Shown: positions 1 through 6,998 of the stretch, piece after piece
Layout: each line of letters starts with the position of its first letter
How positions within the stretch are numbered: position 1 is the first letter of the stretch
Assembly (NCBI RefSeq): GCF_902459705.1
Contig: NZ_CABPRU010000005.1
Coordinates: 62,001-126,000 of the forward strand
Reading direction: 5' to 3'
Source of the DNA: Pandoraea terrigena
GTDB lineage: Bacteria > Pseudomonadota > Gammaproteobacteria > Burkholderiales > Burkholderiaceae
Length of the DNA: 64,000 bases
The notes under the pieces: generated by a model
The model's input: only the letters and a program-made list of their open reading frames with translations
Database searches by the model: none
Told to the model about the DNA's origin: nothing
Program-made: the position numbers and the translations under genes

Positions 1-300
1 GGATTTCTCTGCTAGGCCGCACGCAGACCTGGATCCGCGACCAGTAACGCCGCTTCGGCGCCGCTGCGTCACCTCGGGGGCGCGTCTGCGAGAGACGCAT
101 CAGCGGGCGGCCGGCCACGGAAAAAAGACTCGGATGAATGCTCGTCCGAGTCTTTTTTTGTTCGCGTGACCGATGACGCGATGGCAGACACGACAAAGCC
201 CGGCCAGTGTCGCTTCACTGCCCGGGTTTGCCGTCGTCATCGGGCCTGCACCCCGCTGGCGTTCCCCTCTCGCGATCCTGCGACGTCTGGCGATGTCGCT
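1..300. other. gene-free left edge
   Basis: No complete gene is visible here. One reading frame from base 3 is open to a TAA at 45-47 (ISLLGRTQTWIRDQ) and could be the tail of a plus-strand gene that begins outside the window, but 14 residues are too few to decide. A strong terminator hairpin follows at 121-159. The remaining bases up to the stop codon of the first lipoprotein show nothing recognisable. Confidence 0.4.
121..159. terminator. bidirectional intrinsic terminator
   Basis: A run of six A, the stem GACTCGGA (127-134), a ten-base loop, the matching stem TCCGAGTC (145-152) and seven T. The A/T runs extend the pairing and give a U-tract on either strand. It could end the minus-strand lipoprotein operon, whose stop codon lies about 140 bases away, and a plus-strand gene arriving from outside the window. 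Confidence 0.85.
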
Positions 301-1533
301 TTATTTGCCCAGTCCGCCCAGCAGTCCGGTCACCGGCGCGAGCAGACTGCTGGTGCCGCCTGAGCTGCCGGTGGTGGTACCCGACCCGACGCTGGCGAGC
401 GTCGTGAGAGGCGCCGTGACGGCGCTCAGCAGCGTCGTGAGGGGGGCAAGCGCGCTGCCTGCACCGCCGGTACCGGCGGAACTTGTCGCGCCGCCCAACA
501 GGCCAGTCACGGGGCCCAGCGGATTGCTGCCAGACGACGCCGTCGCACCCGTGAGCCCACCGAGCAGTCCGGTGAGGGCACCCAGCGGATTGCTGCCGCT
601 CGCCGTGGTGGTCGCCACTGTGGTGTTCCCCAGGCTGGCGAGCACGTTGCCGAGCGCGTTCGGCTGCGTTGGGCTGGTGGAGCCCGAGAGCAGGCCGCCC
701 GCACTCGCGACGGTGTTGCCTAGCGCCATCGGCGCATTGCCAAGACTTCCCACGACGACGTTCGGCGCAGCCGCCTTGACCTGCCCGCCGGTCGAATTCA
801 ACACGCCGCCCAGGGTGCCCAGCAGACCGGCCAGCGGCGCGCCCAGACCGGTGGCGTTGCCGACCGTTTGCGTTGTCGTCACGACCGTATTCGTGATCGG
901 TGTAATGGCCGACGAGAGGGCCGTCGTCGCCTGGACGACGGGGGCGCTCGTCAATGCCTGTGTGAGTGCCGAGCCGCCTTGCACGCCGCCTTGGCCGACG
1001 CTCGCGACGACGGTGCCCAGCACGCCGGTGAGCGTGTCGACCGGCGTGTTTGCCAGCGGGCCGCTCTTGCCGATGCCGGCAATGCGGCTCCCGAGCGATA
1101 CCCCGGCATTACCGAGATCCGACACCACACCACCCGTGCTCGCGAGCGTGGTGCCGACCGGGTTGGTGCCGGACGTGCCGAGCTGTCCCAGTCCGGTGCT
1201 CACGCCCGTGCCCAGATCCGTGACGGCATTGCCTGTTTGCGTGAGCGCGCCGCCGAAGCCTTGCGTGGCTTGCGTCGACACGCCCGGCACCGTCGTGCTG
1301 GCGACCTGGCTGCCCAGCGCGCTCACCACCGAGCCGACCGCACTGACAACACCGGTGCTGCTCGTGGTCGGATTCGTCGGGTTGGTTGGCGTGACGGGAT
1401 TCGTCGGATCCGACGGGTTCGTCGGCGTATTCGCCGTGGCGCCGCTGCCGCCCCCCGAACTGGAACAACCGGTGACGCTGACAATGCCCGCCATCAGCAC
1501 GGCGAGCATCGTAGGACGCAGAGTCGTCGACAT
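301..1533 (-). CDS. repeat-rich lipoprotein, paralogue 1 (collagen-like repeat protein family)
   Basis: A 410-residue predicted outer-membrane lipoprotein. The start is chosen at MSTTLRPTM because AAGGAG lies about eight bases upstream and a lipoprotein signal follows at once, with lipobox VTGC and Cys23. Ser at +2 does not signal inner-membrane retention. After Cys23 come a Gly/Ser tract and a TNPxxP-type spacer. The rest is low-complexity Gly/Ser/Thr/Val/Leu segments such as VTDLGTG, ASLGNT and PVTGLLGG. Similar Burkholderia proteins are commonly labelled collagen-like triple helix repeat proteins, although strict Gly-X-Y repeats are not visible here. Two paralogues lie upstream on the same strand, and all three share the core SSAITPITxxVxxTxxTVG. 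The function is unknown; a surface coat or matrix role is inference. Confidence 0.82.
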   Translation of the reverse strand: MSTTLRPTMLAVLMAGIVSVTGCSSSGGGSGATANTPTNPSDPTNPVTPTNPTNPTTSSTGVVSAVGSVVSALGSQVASTTVPGVSTQATQGFGGALTQTGNAVTDLGTGVSTGLGQLGTSGTNPVGTTLASTGGVVSDLGNAGVSLGSRIAGIGKSGPLANTPVDTLTGVLGTVVASVGQGGVQGGSALTQALTSAPVVQATTALSSAITPITNTVVTTTQTVGNATGLGAPLAGLLGTLGGVLNSTGGQVKAAAPNVVVGSLGNAPMALGNTVASAGGLLSGSTSPTQPNALGNVLASLGNTTVATTTASGSNPLGALTGLLGGLTGATASSGSNPLGPVTGLLGGATSSAGTGGAGSALAPLTTLLSAVTAPLTTLASVGSGTTTGSSGGTSSLLAPVTGLLGGLGK

Positions 1534-1567
1534 GACGTTTCTCCTTGTTGGGGCCGTCGAGCGTCGC

Positions 1568-2299
1568 TCAGACCTTGGTCGACGCATTTCGGCTGTGGGA
1601 GACCAGGCCGGCGATGTCTTGATCGGCCTCGAAGCGAAGACGGAACGTTTCGCTCTTCAGAGTGCGGATGCTCTGCACCAGGAAATCGTGGATCGCAGCG
1701 AGTTCGCTTTGGTCGTACGCAGCACTGACCGCCGTGAGTTCGCGCGAGACTGACGACAGGCACTGTTCGATCTGCGCGCAACGGGCTTCGATGGGGTGGA
1801 TCATGACCATGCGCCGGTCGTGCGGATTTTTCTCCCGCTCGACGAAGCCCGCTCGCTCGAGCCGGTCGATGACCGTGGTAATGCCACCTGAGCTGACTCC
1901 CATGAGTTCCGCAAGCTGGCCGGCGGTGATCGATTCGAGTTCGAGAATGAGATCAAGGGCGTTCAGGTCGGTGACGTTCAGGCCGAGCTGTTCGGCGAGT
2001 GCCGCGTGATAGAGCGCGGTGTACACGGCGAGCCGGCGTCCGAGCGAGCGGACGATGCCGGCGACGAGATCGTTACGGTTCGTGTGTCGGTCGCTCATGG
2101 TGCCGTGCGATGCGTTGAGCGGGGAGGTAGGCGGCGTCGCCCCGGAGGCGGCACCGGACTCGGCGCCGTGCGTGTTGTGGCGGTGGTCGGCAGCGAAACC
2201 GTTGCCGGTGTCGCGCATTGCCATGGGCTCAGAAAGTCGCAGGGCGCTATCGCCATGACCGCGCATCAGAACGCTGGTGTCGGGAATGAAGCGGGCCAT
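1568..2299 (-). CDS. MarR-family transcriptional regulator with long N-terminal extension
   Basis: A 243-residue protein whose C-terminal ~160 residues form a MarR winged-helix regulator. The recognition helix region is around LAELMGVSSGGITTVIDRLERAGFVER, and the wing carries the typical NPHDRRMVMI. The first 67 residues are low-complexity and Ala/Gly/His-rich and are not part of the family fold. An internal ATG at 2098 would give a normal-length MarR of 176 residues, but AAGGAG stands seven bases before the ATG at 2299, so the longer start is preferred. It sits between the second and first lipoprotein genes in the same direction, 67 bases after the former and 34 before the latter, so it is probably co-transcribed and may control this operon. 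Ligand and operator are unknown. Confidence 0.85.
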   Translation of the reverse strand: MARFIPDTSVLMRGHGDSALRLSEPMAMRDTGNGFAADHRHNTHGAESGAASGATPPTSPLNASHGTMSDRHTNRNDLVAGIVRSLGRRLAVYTALYHAALAEQLGLNVTDLNALDLILELESITAGQLAELMGVSSGGITTVIDRLERAGFVEREKNPHDRRMVMIHPIEARCAQIEQCLSSVSRELTAVSAAYDQSELAAIHDFLVQSIRTLKSETFRLRFEADQDIAGLVSHSRNASTKV

Positions 2300-2366
2300 G
2301 GCATCTCCTTATCGGTGAATCACGTGGTGCGCGCGCCATGGGCGCGACGCACCGCTGGACTGGCGA

Positions 2367-3530
2367 TTACTTGCCGACGCTCGCGACACTGCCGAGCAGG
2401 CCGGTGACCGGCGCGAGCAATCCCGTAAGACCGCCCGTCGCGCCGCCGGAGCTGCCGCCGGCCGTACTCGTCACACCGGAGAGCAGGCTCGTGACCGGGG
2501 CGAGCGGGCTGCTGCTACCCGATGTGGTCCCGCTCACCCCGCTGAGCAATCCCGTCACGGGGGCGAGCGGGCTGCTGCTGCTCGATCCCCCAAGTCCGCC
2601 CAGCAAGCCGGTGACCGAGCCGAGCGGGTTCGATGATCCGCCGGCCGTCGTCGTGCCCAGATTGCCCAGCAGCGAACCGAACGGGTTCGACGAGCCCGTG
2701 GAGGTGCTGCCGTTCAGGAACGTGCCCAAGCCGCCGACAGTGTTGCCGGTGGCGATCACCGTGTTGCCGAGTGCGGTCACGACCGGGTTCGACGACGTCC
2801 CCTGCATCGTTGTGCCGACCGTGGAGACGGCGCCGCCCACCGTCTGCAGCAGCCCCTGTACCGGGCTGCCCGCGCCCGTGGTCGTCCCCACCGTGCGAGT
2901 CGTATCGGACACGACGTTGGTGATCGGCGTGATGGCCGATGAGAGCGCCGTCGTGGCCTGCACGACCGGGCCGCCCGTGAAGGCCTGCTTCAGGATCGCG
3001 CCGCCCGCAATGCCGCCCTGGCCGACGGTAGCGACCACGTTGCCAAGCGCTCCAGTCAGCGTATCGACCGGGGTGCCCGCCAGCGGGCCGCTCTTGCCGA
3101 CGCCTGCGACGCCGCTGCCCAGCGACACGCCCGCCTGACCAAGGTCGGTCACGACATTGCCGGTGCTCGCGAGGGTGGTGCCGACTGGATCCGACGAGGC
3201 GCCCACTTGGCCCAAACCGCTGCTTACCCCGTTACCAAGGTCGGTGACGGCGTTACCGGTCTGCACGAGCGCGCCGCCGAAGCCCTGCGACGCTTGCGTG
3301 GACACGAGTGGCAGTTGGGTGCTGGCCACCTGCTCGCCCAGCGCGCTGACGACGTTGCCGGCAGAACTCACGATACCGCCAGCGCCGGAGGCCGTCGTGC
3401 CGACGGCATTCGGGGAGGTCGAGTCGCCAGCCGAAGCGCCGCTGCCGCCGCCGCCGCTGGAGCAGCCGGTCAGGGCGATGAGGCCAATGGCGGCCGAAGC
3501 CAGGAGGGTACGTTGAAGTGCGAGGTTCAT
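2367..3530 (-). CDS. repeat-rich lipoprotein, paralogue 2 (collagen-like repeat protein family)
   Basis: A 387-residue predicted lipoprotein. The signal MNLALQRTLLASAAIGLIALTGC ends in lipobox LTGC with Cys23, the same position as in both paralogues, and AGGGAG precedes the ATG. The mature part begins SSGGGGSGAS and continues as Gly/Ser/Thr/Val low-complexity sequence with NAVTDLGNG, GSGVAGVGKSGPLAGTPVDTLTGALG and the shared SSAITPITNVV core. Its C-terminus has several PLAPVTGLLSGV-type modules. It is closest to paralogue 1: GKSGPLAxTPVDTLTGxLG is nearly identical in both, which suggests a recent duplication. It lies 39 bases downstream of paralogue 3. No catalytic or binding motif was seen. 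Confidence 0.82.
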   Translation of the reverse strand: MNLALQRTLLASAAIGLIALTGCSSGGGGSGASAGDSTSPNAVGTTASGAGGIVSSAGNVVSALGEQVASTQLPLVSTQASQGFGGALVQTGNAVTDLGNGVSSGLGQVGASSDPVGTTLASTGNVVTDLGQAGVSLGSGVAGVGKSGPLAGTPVDTLTGALGNVVATVGQGGIAGGAILKQAFTGGPVVQATTALSSAITPITNVVSDTTRTVGTTTGAGSPVQGLLQTVGGAVSTVGTTMQGTSSNPVVTALGNTVIATGNTVGGLGTFLNGSTSTGSSNPFGSLLGNLGTTTAGGSSNPLGSVTGLLGGLGGSSSSSPLAPVTGLLSGVSGTTSGSSSPLAPVTSLLSGVTSTAGGSSGGATGGLTGLLAPVTGLLGSVASVGK

Positions 3531-3569
3531 GATGTCTATCTCCCTTGAGCGTTCTGAATGGTTGTCGGG

Positions 3570-5087
3570 TTACTTTTTGGCGCCGAGCAAGCCGCCGAGC
3601 AAACTGGTGACCGGCGCGAGCGGGCCGCTGCTGCTGCTACCCGTGCCGGTTGCGCCACCGACCGCACCCGTCACGGAACTGAGCAGCGTCGTCACCGGTG
3701 ACAGGGCACTGCCCGCTGCTGTGCCGCCCGTCCCCGTCGAAGCCCCGCCAGTGGCGCTGCCGAGTGCGCCGGTCAGACCGGAGACAAGGCTCGTGACCGG
3801 CGCGAGCGGGTTGCTGCCCGAGGCGCCGCCAGTGGCGCCGCCGAGTGCGCCGGTCAGGCCGGAGACAAGGCTCGTAACAGGCGCGAGCGGGTTGCCGCCC
3901 GAGGCGCCGCCAGTGGCACCGCCGAGCGTGCCGGTCAGACCGGAGACAAGGTTCGTAACAGGCGCGAGCGGGTTGCTGCCCGAGGCGCCGCCAGTGGCAC
4001 CGCCGAGCGTGCCAGTCAGGCCGGAGACGAGGTTCGTGAGCGGGGCGAGCGGACCCGTGCCCGCGCCACCACCGAGGCCACCTGTCAGCCCGCCAAGGGC
4101 CGAGGTGAGCGGGTTGGCGCTCGTCGGTGTGCCTTGGGTCACGCCGCCAAGGCTGGCTACGGTATTGCCGACACCCGCGACGATGCCGCCGACGTCGGTG
4201 GCCAACGGATTGTTGATCTGACCGGCGATTTGGGTGCCGACACCGGCCAGGCCGCCGCCGATTTGCGCGAGCAATCCGGAAACCGGCGTGCCGAGGCCCG
4301 TCGTGTTGCCCACCGTTTGCGTCGTATTGGTCACGACGCTCGTGATCGGCGTGATGGCTGACGAAAGTGACGTCGTCAGTTGTTGCACGGGGCCGCTCGT
4401 GATGGTTTGGGTCAGGCCGTTGCCGAGGCTCTGGCCTGCCATGCCCACCGATGTCACGACGCCGCCGAGCAGCGACGTCACCCCATTGACCGGCGTGTTG
4501 GCGAGCGGGCCGGTCTGCCCGAGGCCGGCAACGGCGCTACCCAACTGGGTACCGGCCGTGCCGAGGTCGGTGACCGCGCCGCCCACGCTGGCAAGGGTCG
4601 GATTGAGCGGATCGCTCACCGAGCCCAGCTTGCCGAGTCCGTTCGTGAGGCCAGTGCCGAGCGTCTGCACGGCGTCGCCAGTCGAGACGACCGCACCGGC
4701 CAGGCCGCTTTGCGTTTGTGCGCTGACCAGCGGCAGTTGCGTGCCGGCAAGCGTGGTGCCCAGATCGCTGACGGTCTTGCCGACTTGCGTGACGACACCC
4801 GTGCTGGCGGTGGCGGTCACGGTGCCGATCGGGTTGGTCGCGGCGCCGGTGCCGGTGCCGCCGTCCCCGCTGCCATTTCCATTGCTGCCGCTCCCGTTGC
4901 CGCCGATGCCGGAACCGTCGGTCACCGTGCCGGCGCCCGTGCCGCCCCCGCTGCCGGCGCCCGCGCTGGTGCCGCTGTCGCCAAGCGAGCCGCTGGTGCC
5001 ACCCGAGCCCGAACTCGCGCACCCGGTCATCGTGACGATAGCGAGCAGGCAAGCGGAAGCGAGAAGATGGCGTTGAATGTTTTTCAT
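3570..5087 (-). CDS. repeat-rich lipoprotein, paralogue 3, with 27-residue tandem repeats
   Basis: A 505-residue predicted lipoprotein, the largest of the three paralogues. The signal MKNIQRHLLASACLLAIVTMTGC has lipobox MTGC and Cys23, and AGAGGA lies before the ATG. A Gly/Ser/Asn linker (GSGIGGNGSGSNGNGSG) follows, then the family core with TSLSSAITPITSVVTNTTQTVGN. The C-terminal third carries four tandem 27-residue units of the type NPLAPVTNLVSGLTGTLGG plus ATGGASGS, encoded by an 81-base DNA repeat, and the C-terminus is LGGLLGAKK. The gene starts 28 bases after the stop of the 106-residue protein gene and precedes paralogue 2. Surface display and an assembly or adhesive role are inferred from composition only. 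Confidence 0.82.
   Translation of the reverse strand: MKNIQRHLLASACLLAIVTMTGCASSGSGGTSGSLGDSGTSAGAGSGGGTGAGTVTDGSGIGGNGSGSNGNGSGDGGTGTGAATNPIGTVTATASTGVVTQVGKTVSDLGTTLAGTQLPLVSAQTQSGLAGAVVSTGDAVQTLGTGLTNGLGKLGSVSDPLNPTLASVGGAVTDLGTAGTQLGSAVAGLGQTGPLANTPVNGVTSLLGGVVTSVGMAGQSLGNGLTQTITSGPVQQLTTSLSSAITPITSVVTNTTQTVGNTTGLGTPVSGLLAQIGGGLAGVGTQIAGQINNPLATDVGGIVAGVGNTVASLGGVTQGTPTSANPLTSALGGLTGGLGGGAGTGPLAPLTNLVSGLTGTLGGATGGASGSNPLAPVTNLVSGLTGTLGGATGGASGGNPLAPVTSLVSGLTGALGGATGGASGSNPLAPVTSLVSGLTGALGSATGGASTGTGGTAAGSALSPVTTLLSSVTGAVGGATGTGSSSSGPLAPVTSLLGGLLGAKK
3739..4062 (-). repeat. 81-bp tandem repeat array inside lipoprotein paralogue 3
   Basis: The motif GCCCCGCCAGTGGC or GCGCCGCCAGTGGC recurs at about 3739, 3820, 3901 and 3982, exactly 81 bases apart. 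The units are highly similar at DNA level and stay in frame (27 residues each), so gain or loss of a unit would lengthen or shorten the protein without a frameshift. Confidence 0.85.
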
Positions 5088-5115
5088 GATGTTGTCCTCT
5101 GGTCTGTATTGGTGG

Positions 5116-5436
5116 TTAGGCGAGCGTCTCTTGCGCCGCCATTCGGCTGTTCATGCGTTGTGCGATGAGTGCGAACAGGAGCGCATTGACGACTGCGCTA
5201 TCGGGGCCCGTCATCGCTTGGGCCGAATGCGTGTGGCTCGCGCGAGTGGCGCAGGCCGAATCGGTCGGTGTGGCGGTGGCGCGTACGCCACCGCCTTCTG
5301 CACCGCCCCTCCCTGGGCTTGCGCCTCTACGATCGTTGTCGGCAGCAGCACTGCGCTGCGTTGCCGCGATGCGTTGCTGCCCGGCCGAGAGGGCGACGGG
5401 GCGCGACATCGTTTGTTTTGTATTGCCAATGATCAT
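5116..5436 (-). CDS. hypothetical protein, first gene of the lipoprotein operon
   Basis: A 106-residue protein of unknown family. CGGGAG lies seven bases before the ATG, and a near-perfect sigma-54 promoter ends about 43 bases upstream, which makes this the natural first gene of the operon. Residues 1-65 are polar, Ala/Arg/Gly-rich and probably disordered. The last 35 residues (around SAVVNALLFALIAQRMNSRMAAQ) could form one amphipathic or membrane-associated helix. There is no signal peptide and no cysteine pattern. It ends 28 bases before lipoprotein paralogue 3. Being real rests on its ribosome binding site, promoter and position, since no family is recognised. Confidence 0.6.
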   Translation of the reverse strand: MIIGNTKQTMSRPVALSAGQQRIAATQRSAAADNDRRGASPGRGGAEGGGVRATATPTDSACATRASHTHSAQAMTGPDSAVVNALLFALIAQRMNSRMAAQETLA

Positions 5437-5478
5437 GGTGTCTCCCGGTGATCTTCAGCGTTGCGATGCAGGGGTATG

Positions 5479-5494
5479 TGCAAGAGCTGTGCCA
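5479..5494 (-). promoter_or_regulatory. sigma-54 (-24/-12) promoter of the lipoprotein operon
   Basis: On the minus strand the sequence reads TGGCACAGCTCTTGCA. This matches the RpoN consensus TGGCAC-N5-TTGC at every conserved base, with exactly ten bases between the GG and GC dinucleotides. Transcription would start near 5467, leaving a leader of about 30 bases before the ATG at 5436. RpoN promoters need an enhancer-binding activator; the nearest one visible is encoded at 19316-20725. Confidence 0.8.
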
Positions 5495-5678
5495 GTCGCC
5501 AAAGCCGGGTTCGAATAATTTTTCTAATTTTTCCGGGAATGGGCTGAAAAGCCTGTATTTGCTTGCGTTTCGGAACACAAGAATCTTTGAAATCGAGAGA
5601 TCGCCTGTCGTCAAAGAATGGATGAGTCAGGGTTAACGCCATCGAAAAATGACGAATCTCAACCGAAATTCCGTTCCT

Positions 5679-5711
5679 GTTACGAGGGTGTTACGGGGAA
5701 TGTTACGTAAC
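5679..5711. repeat. three phased GTTACG repeats ending in a palindrome
   Basis: GTTACG occurs at 5679, 5690 and 5702, roughly one helical turn apart. The last copy is part of the palindrome GTTACGTAAC (5702-5711). The array lies about 190 bases upstream of the sigma-54 promoter, a distance typical of enhancer sites. It also resembles the GGGTTACA repeats upstream of ompR at 60705-60722. A regulator-binding role is inferred. Confidence 0.45.
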
Positions 5712-5784
5712 GCCCACGGCGAGACAGGCGACGTGTCGTGTAGAAATACGAAGTAAATGAGCGGGCCATGGACGGTGCGACCCT

Positions 5785-5850
5785 GGGGCGGAGGGGGCGG
5801 AGGGGGCGGGGAAGGGGAAGGGGAAGGGGAAGGGGAAGGGGAAGCGGGGA
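5785..5850 (+). repeat. G-rich microsatellite, (GGGGAA)6 with flanking G-tracts
   Basis: Six GGGGAA hexamers occupy 5808-5843, preceded by two GGAGGGGGC units and followed by GCGGGG. The plus strand is almost all purine, with more than eight runs of four or five G, so G-quadruplex formation and slipped-strand length change are plausible. It lies in non-coding DNA between two divergent surface-structure loci. Confidence 0.85.
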
Positions 5851-6411
5851 CGTCGGGGTGGCGTTGTCTCGCGGCGCTGGCGAGCTGAAGCGGATCGTTG
5901 AGTGAGGCGTGAGGGGCGAAGCTCGGGAAATGGACCCGGATAGTGAAGCGCGCCTTCCGTCGATGACGAGGGCGTCGGACGCCATCGTTGAATTCGTTGA
6001 AGTGCTATTAAAACTCGGGCCGCAGCGATTGCGCGGGTGTGCATGGCAAGACACCCGTCATGGTTTTCCCTCGCGGGCGTTGTATTGCCTGGTTTTAGAG
6101 TATTGTTTGATCCAACGATGTAACGCTTTCTTACATTCTCCAGGGCGATTGGTAGTAAGACTCTAGTTTTTGTTGGTGCGTTTAAATTAGCATCGGGAAA
6201 AATCGTACGCCGCTAGAATCGATGGATCAACAAGCTTGAAAGTATTGGCGTACAAGGTAAAAGAGGTTCGCAAGCCTGACGGCGCAACGAACCCGGGGCC
6301 GAATCCAAGAATTGATAAGCGATATGGCGCACGTGCGTCGGCGCCCGAATGGCCGCTGATGTTCCGTTGTGTCCGAATGGGCGCGTGGCGCCTTTTTTGA
6401 GGGAGCGTGAT

Positions 6412-6597
6412 ATGAAACTCGGCAATCGCATTCGACTGTTTGCTCGCGACGAGCGTGGCGTCACGGCACTGGAGTACGGCATTCTCGCTGCGATCGTGGC
6501 GGTGCTGATCGGCGGCGCTGTCTACACGAACCTGTCCGGCGTGTTCACTTCCGTCTTTGCGAAGATCACGTCGGTCATCACGTCTGTCGGTACCTGA
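6412..6597 (+). CDS. flp: Flp-type pilin 1
   Basis: A 61-residue type IVb (Flp) prepilin, the major subunit candidate of the tad pilus. The start MKLGNRIRLF has AGGGAG eight bases upstream. The class motif G/VTALEYG places prepilin peptidase cleavage after Gly16, leaving a 45-residue mature pilin with Glu at +5 and Tyr at +6. One hydrophobic segment follows (ILAAIVAVLIGGAVYTNL). The first gene of the tad locus is usually the pilin, as here. An upstream ATG in the same frame would add 21 residues but lacks a ribosome binding site. Confidence 0.93.
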   Translation: MKLGNRIRLFARDERGVTALEYGILAAIVAVLIGGAVYTNLSGVFTSVFAKITSVITSVGT

Positions 6598-6784
6598 GGC
6601 ACCTGCAACGCGGAGCGCTTTAACGCCAGCCGGCGATCCGTCGCCCTGGCGTCAAGGCGACAAACCCCTGCGTGAGACTTGAGCGGTCGAAGTCGGGGTT
6701 AGGGCTGGCAGTATTGGGAAGGACACCGTAATATCGTGGCGTCCTTCGGGTGCGCGGGTGGCGGTATTCGCGAGGATGCGAATC

Positions 6785-6985
6785 ATGCGGGCAATGCGAG
6801 CAGCAGGGAGTGGGCGGCAGCACCGGCTGTCTCGCCAGAAAGGTGTGACAGCGCTCGAGTACGGCATCCTGGCTGCCGTCGTCGTCATCTTGATCGGCGC
6901 GATCGTCTTCACCAATTTGACGACGGTGCTCACCAATGTGTTCAGCAATGTCACGTCGGCCGCAACGACTGCCATTAGCCACTGA
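6785..6985 (+). CDS. Flp-type pilin 2
   Basis: A second Flp prepilin of 66 residues, with the same G/VTALEYGILAA signature as pilin 1 and a 46-residue mature part. Its hydrophobic segment is VVVILIGAIVFTNLTTVL. The start at 6785 is chosen because GAGGA lies eight bases upstream; GTG at 6758 or ATG at 6776 would lengthen the leader. Even so, the leader is 20 residues, basic and longer than in pilin 1. The gene follows pilin 1 after about 190 bases and precedes cpaA by 13, so it may be the minor pilin or an alternative subunit. Confidence 0.88.
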   Translation: MRAMRAAGSGRQHRLSRQKGVTALEYGILAAVVVILIGAIVFTNLTTVLTNVFSNVTSAATTAISH

Positions 6986-6998
6986 GGCGAGACACACC

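Larger units (their letters stand above)
5437..6411. other. 975-bp gene-free region between lipoprotein operon and tad locus
   Basis: No convincing gene is present in either direction. The region holds the sigma-54 promoter of the lipoprotein operon (5479-5494), three GTTACG repeats (5679-5711), a G-rich microsatellite (5785-5850) and an AT-richer stretch (about 6100-6260). The AT-richer stretch probably contains the promoter of the first flp gene, but no clear -35/-10 or -24/-12 pair stands out. Short open frames here have no ribosome binding site and are compositionally driven. Confidence 0.6.

Noticed and set aside
173-1753. Long plus-strand frame opposite lipoprotein paralogue 1
   Set aside because: It is a mirror of the high-GC minus-strand gene, Pro/Val/Ala-rich with no ribosome binding site. 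The minus-strand protein has a signal peptide and paralogues.
2338-5076. Several long plus-strand frames opposite lipoproteins 2 and 3
   Set aside because: Antisense shadows of repetitive high-GC coding DNA. Their repeats are the complement of the lipoprotein repeats.
301-5087. True collagen-like Gly-X-Y triple helix in the lipoproteins
   Set aside because: No run of Gly at every third residue was found. The collagen-like name is kept only because related proteins are commonly labelled that way.
6073-6088. Possible sigma-54 promoter for the first flp gene
   Set aside because: GG-N10-GC spacing with TTGC is present, but the -24 element reads CGGGCG instead of TGGCAC, and it lies more than 300 bases from the gene.
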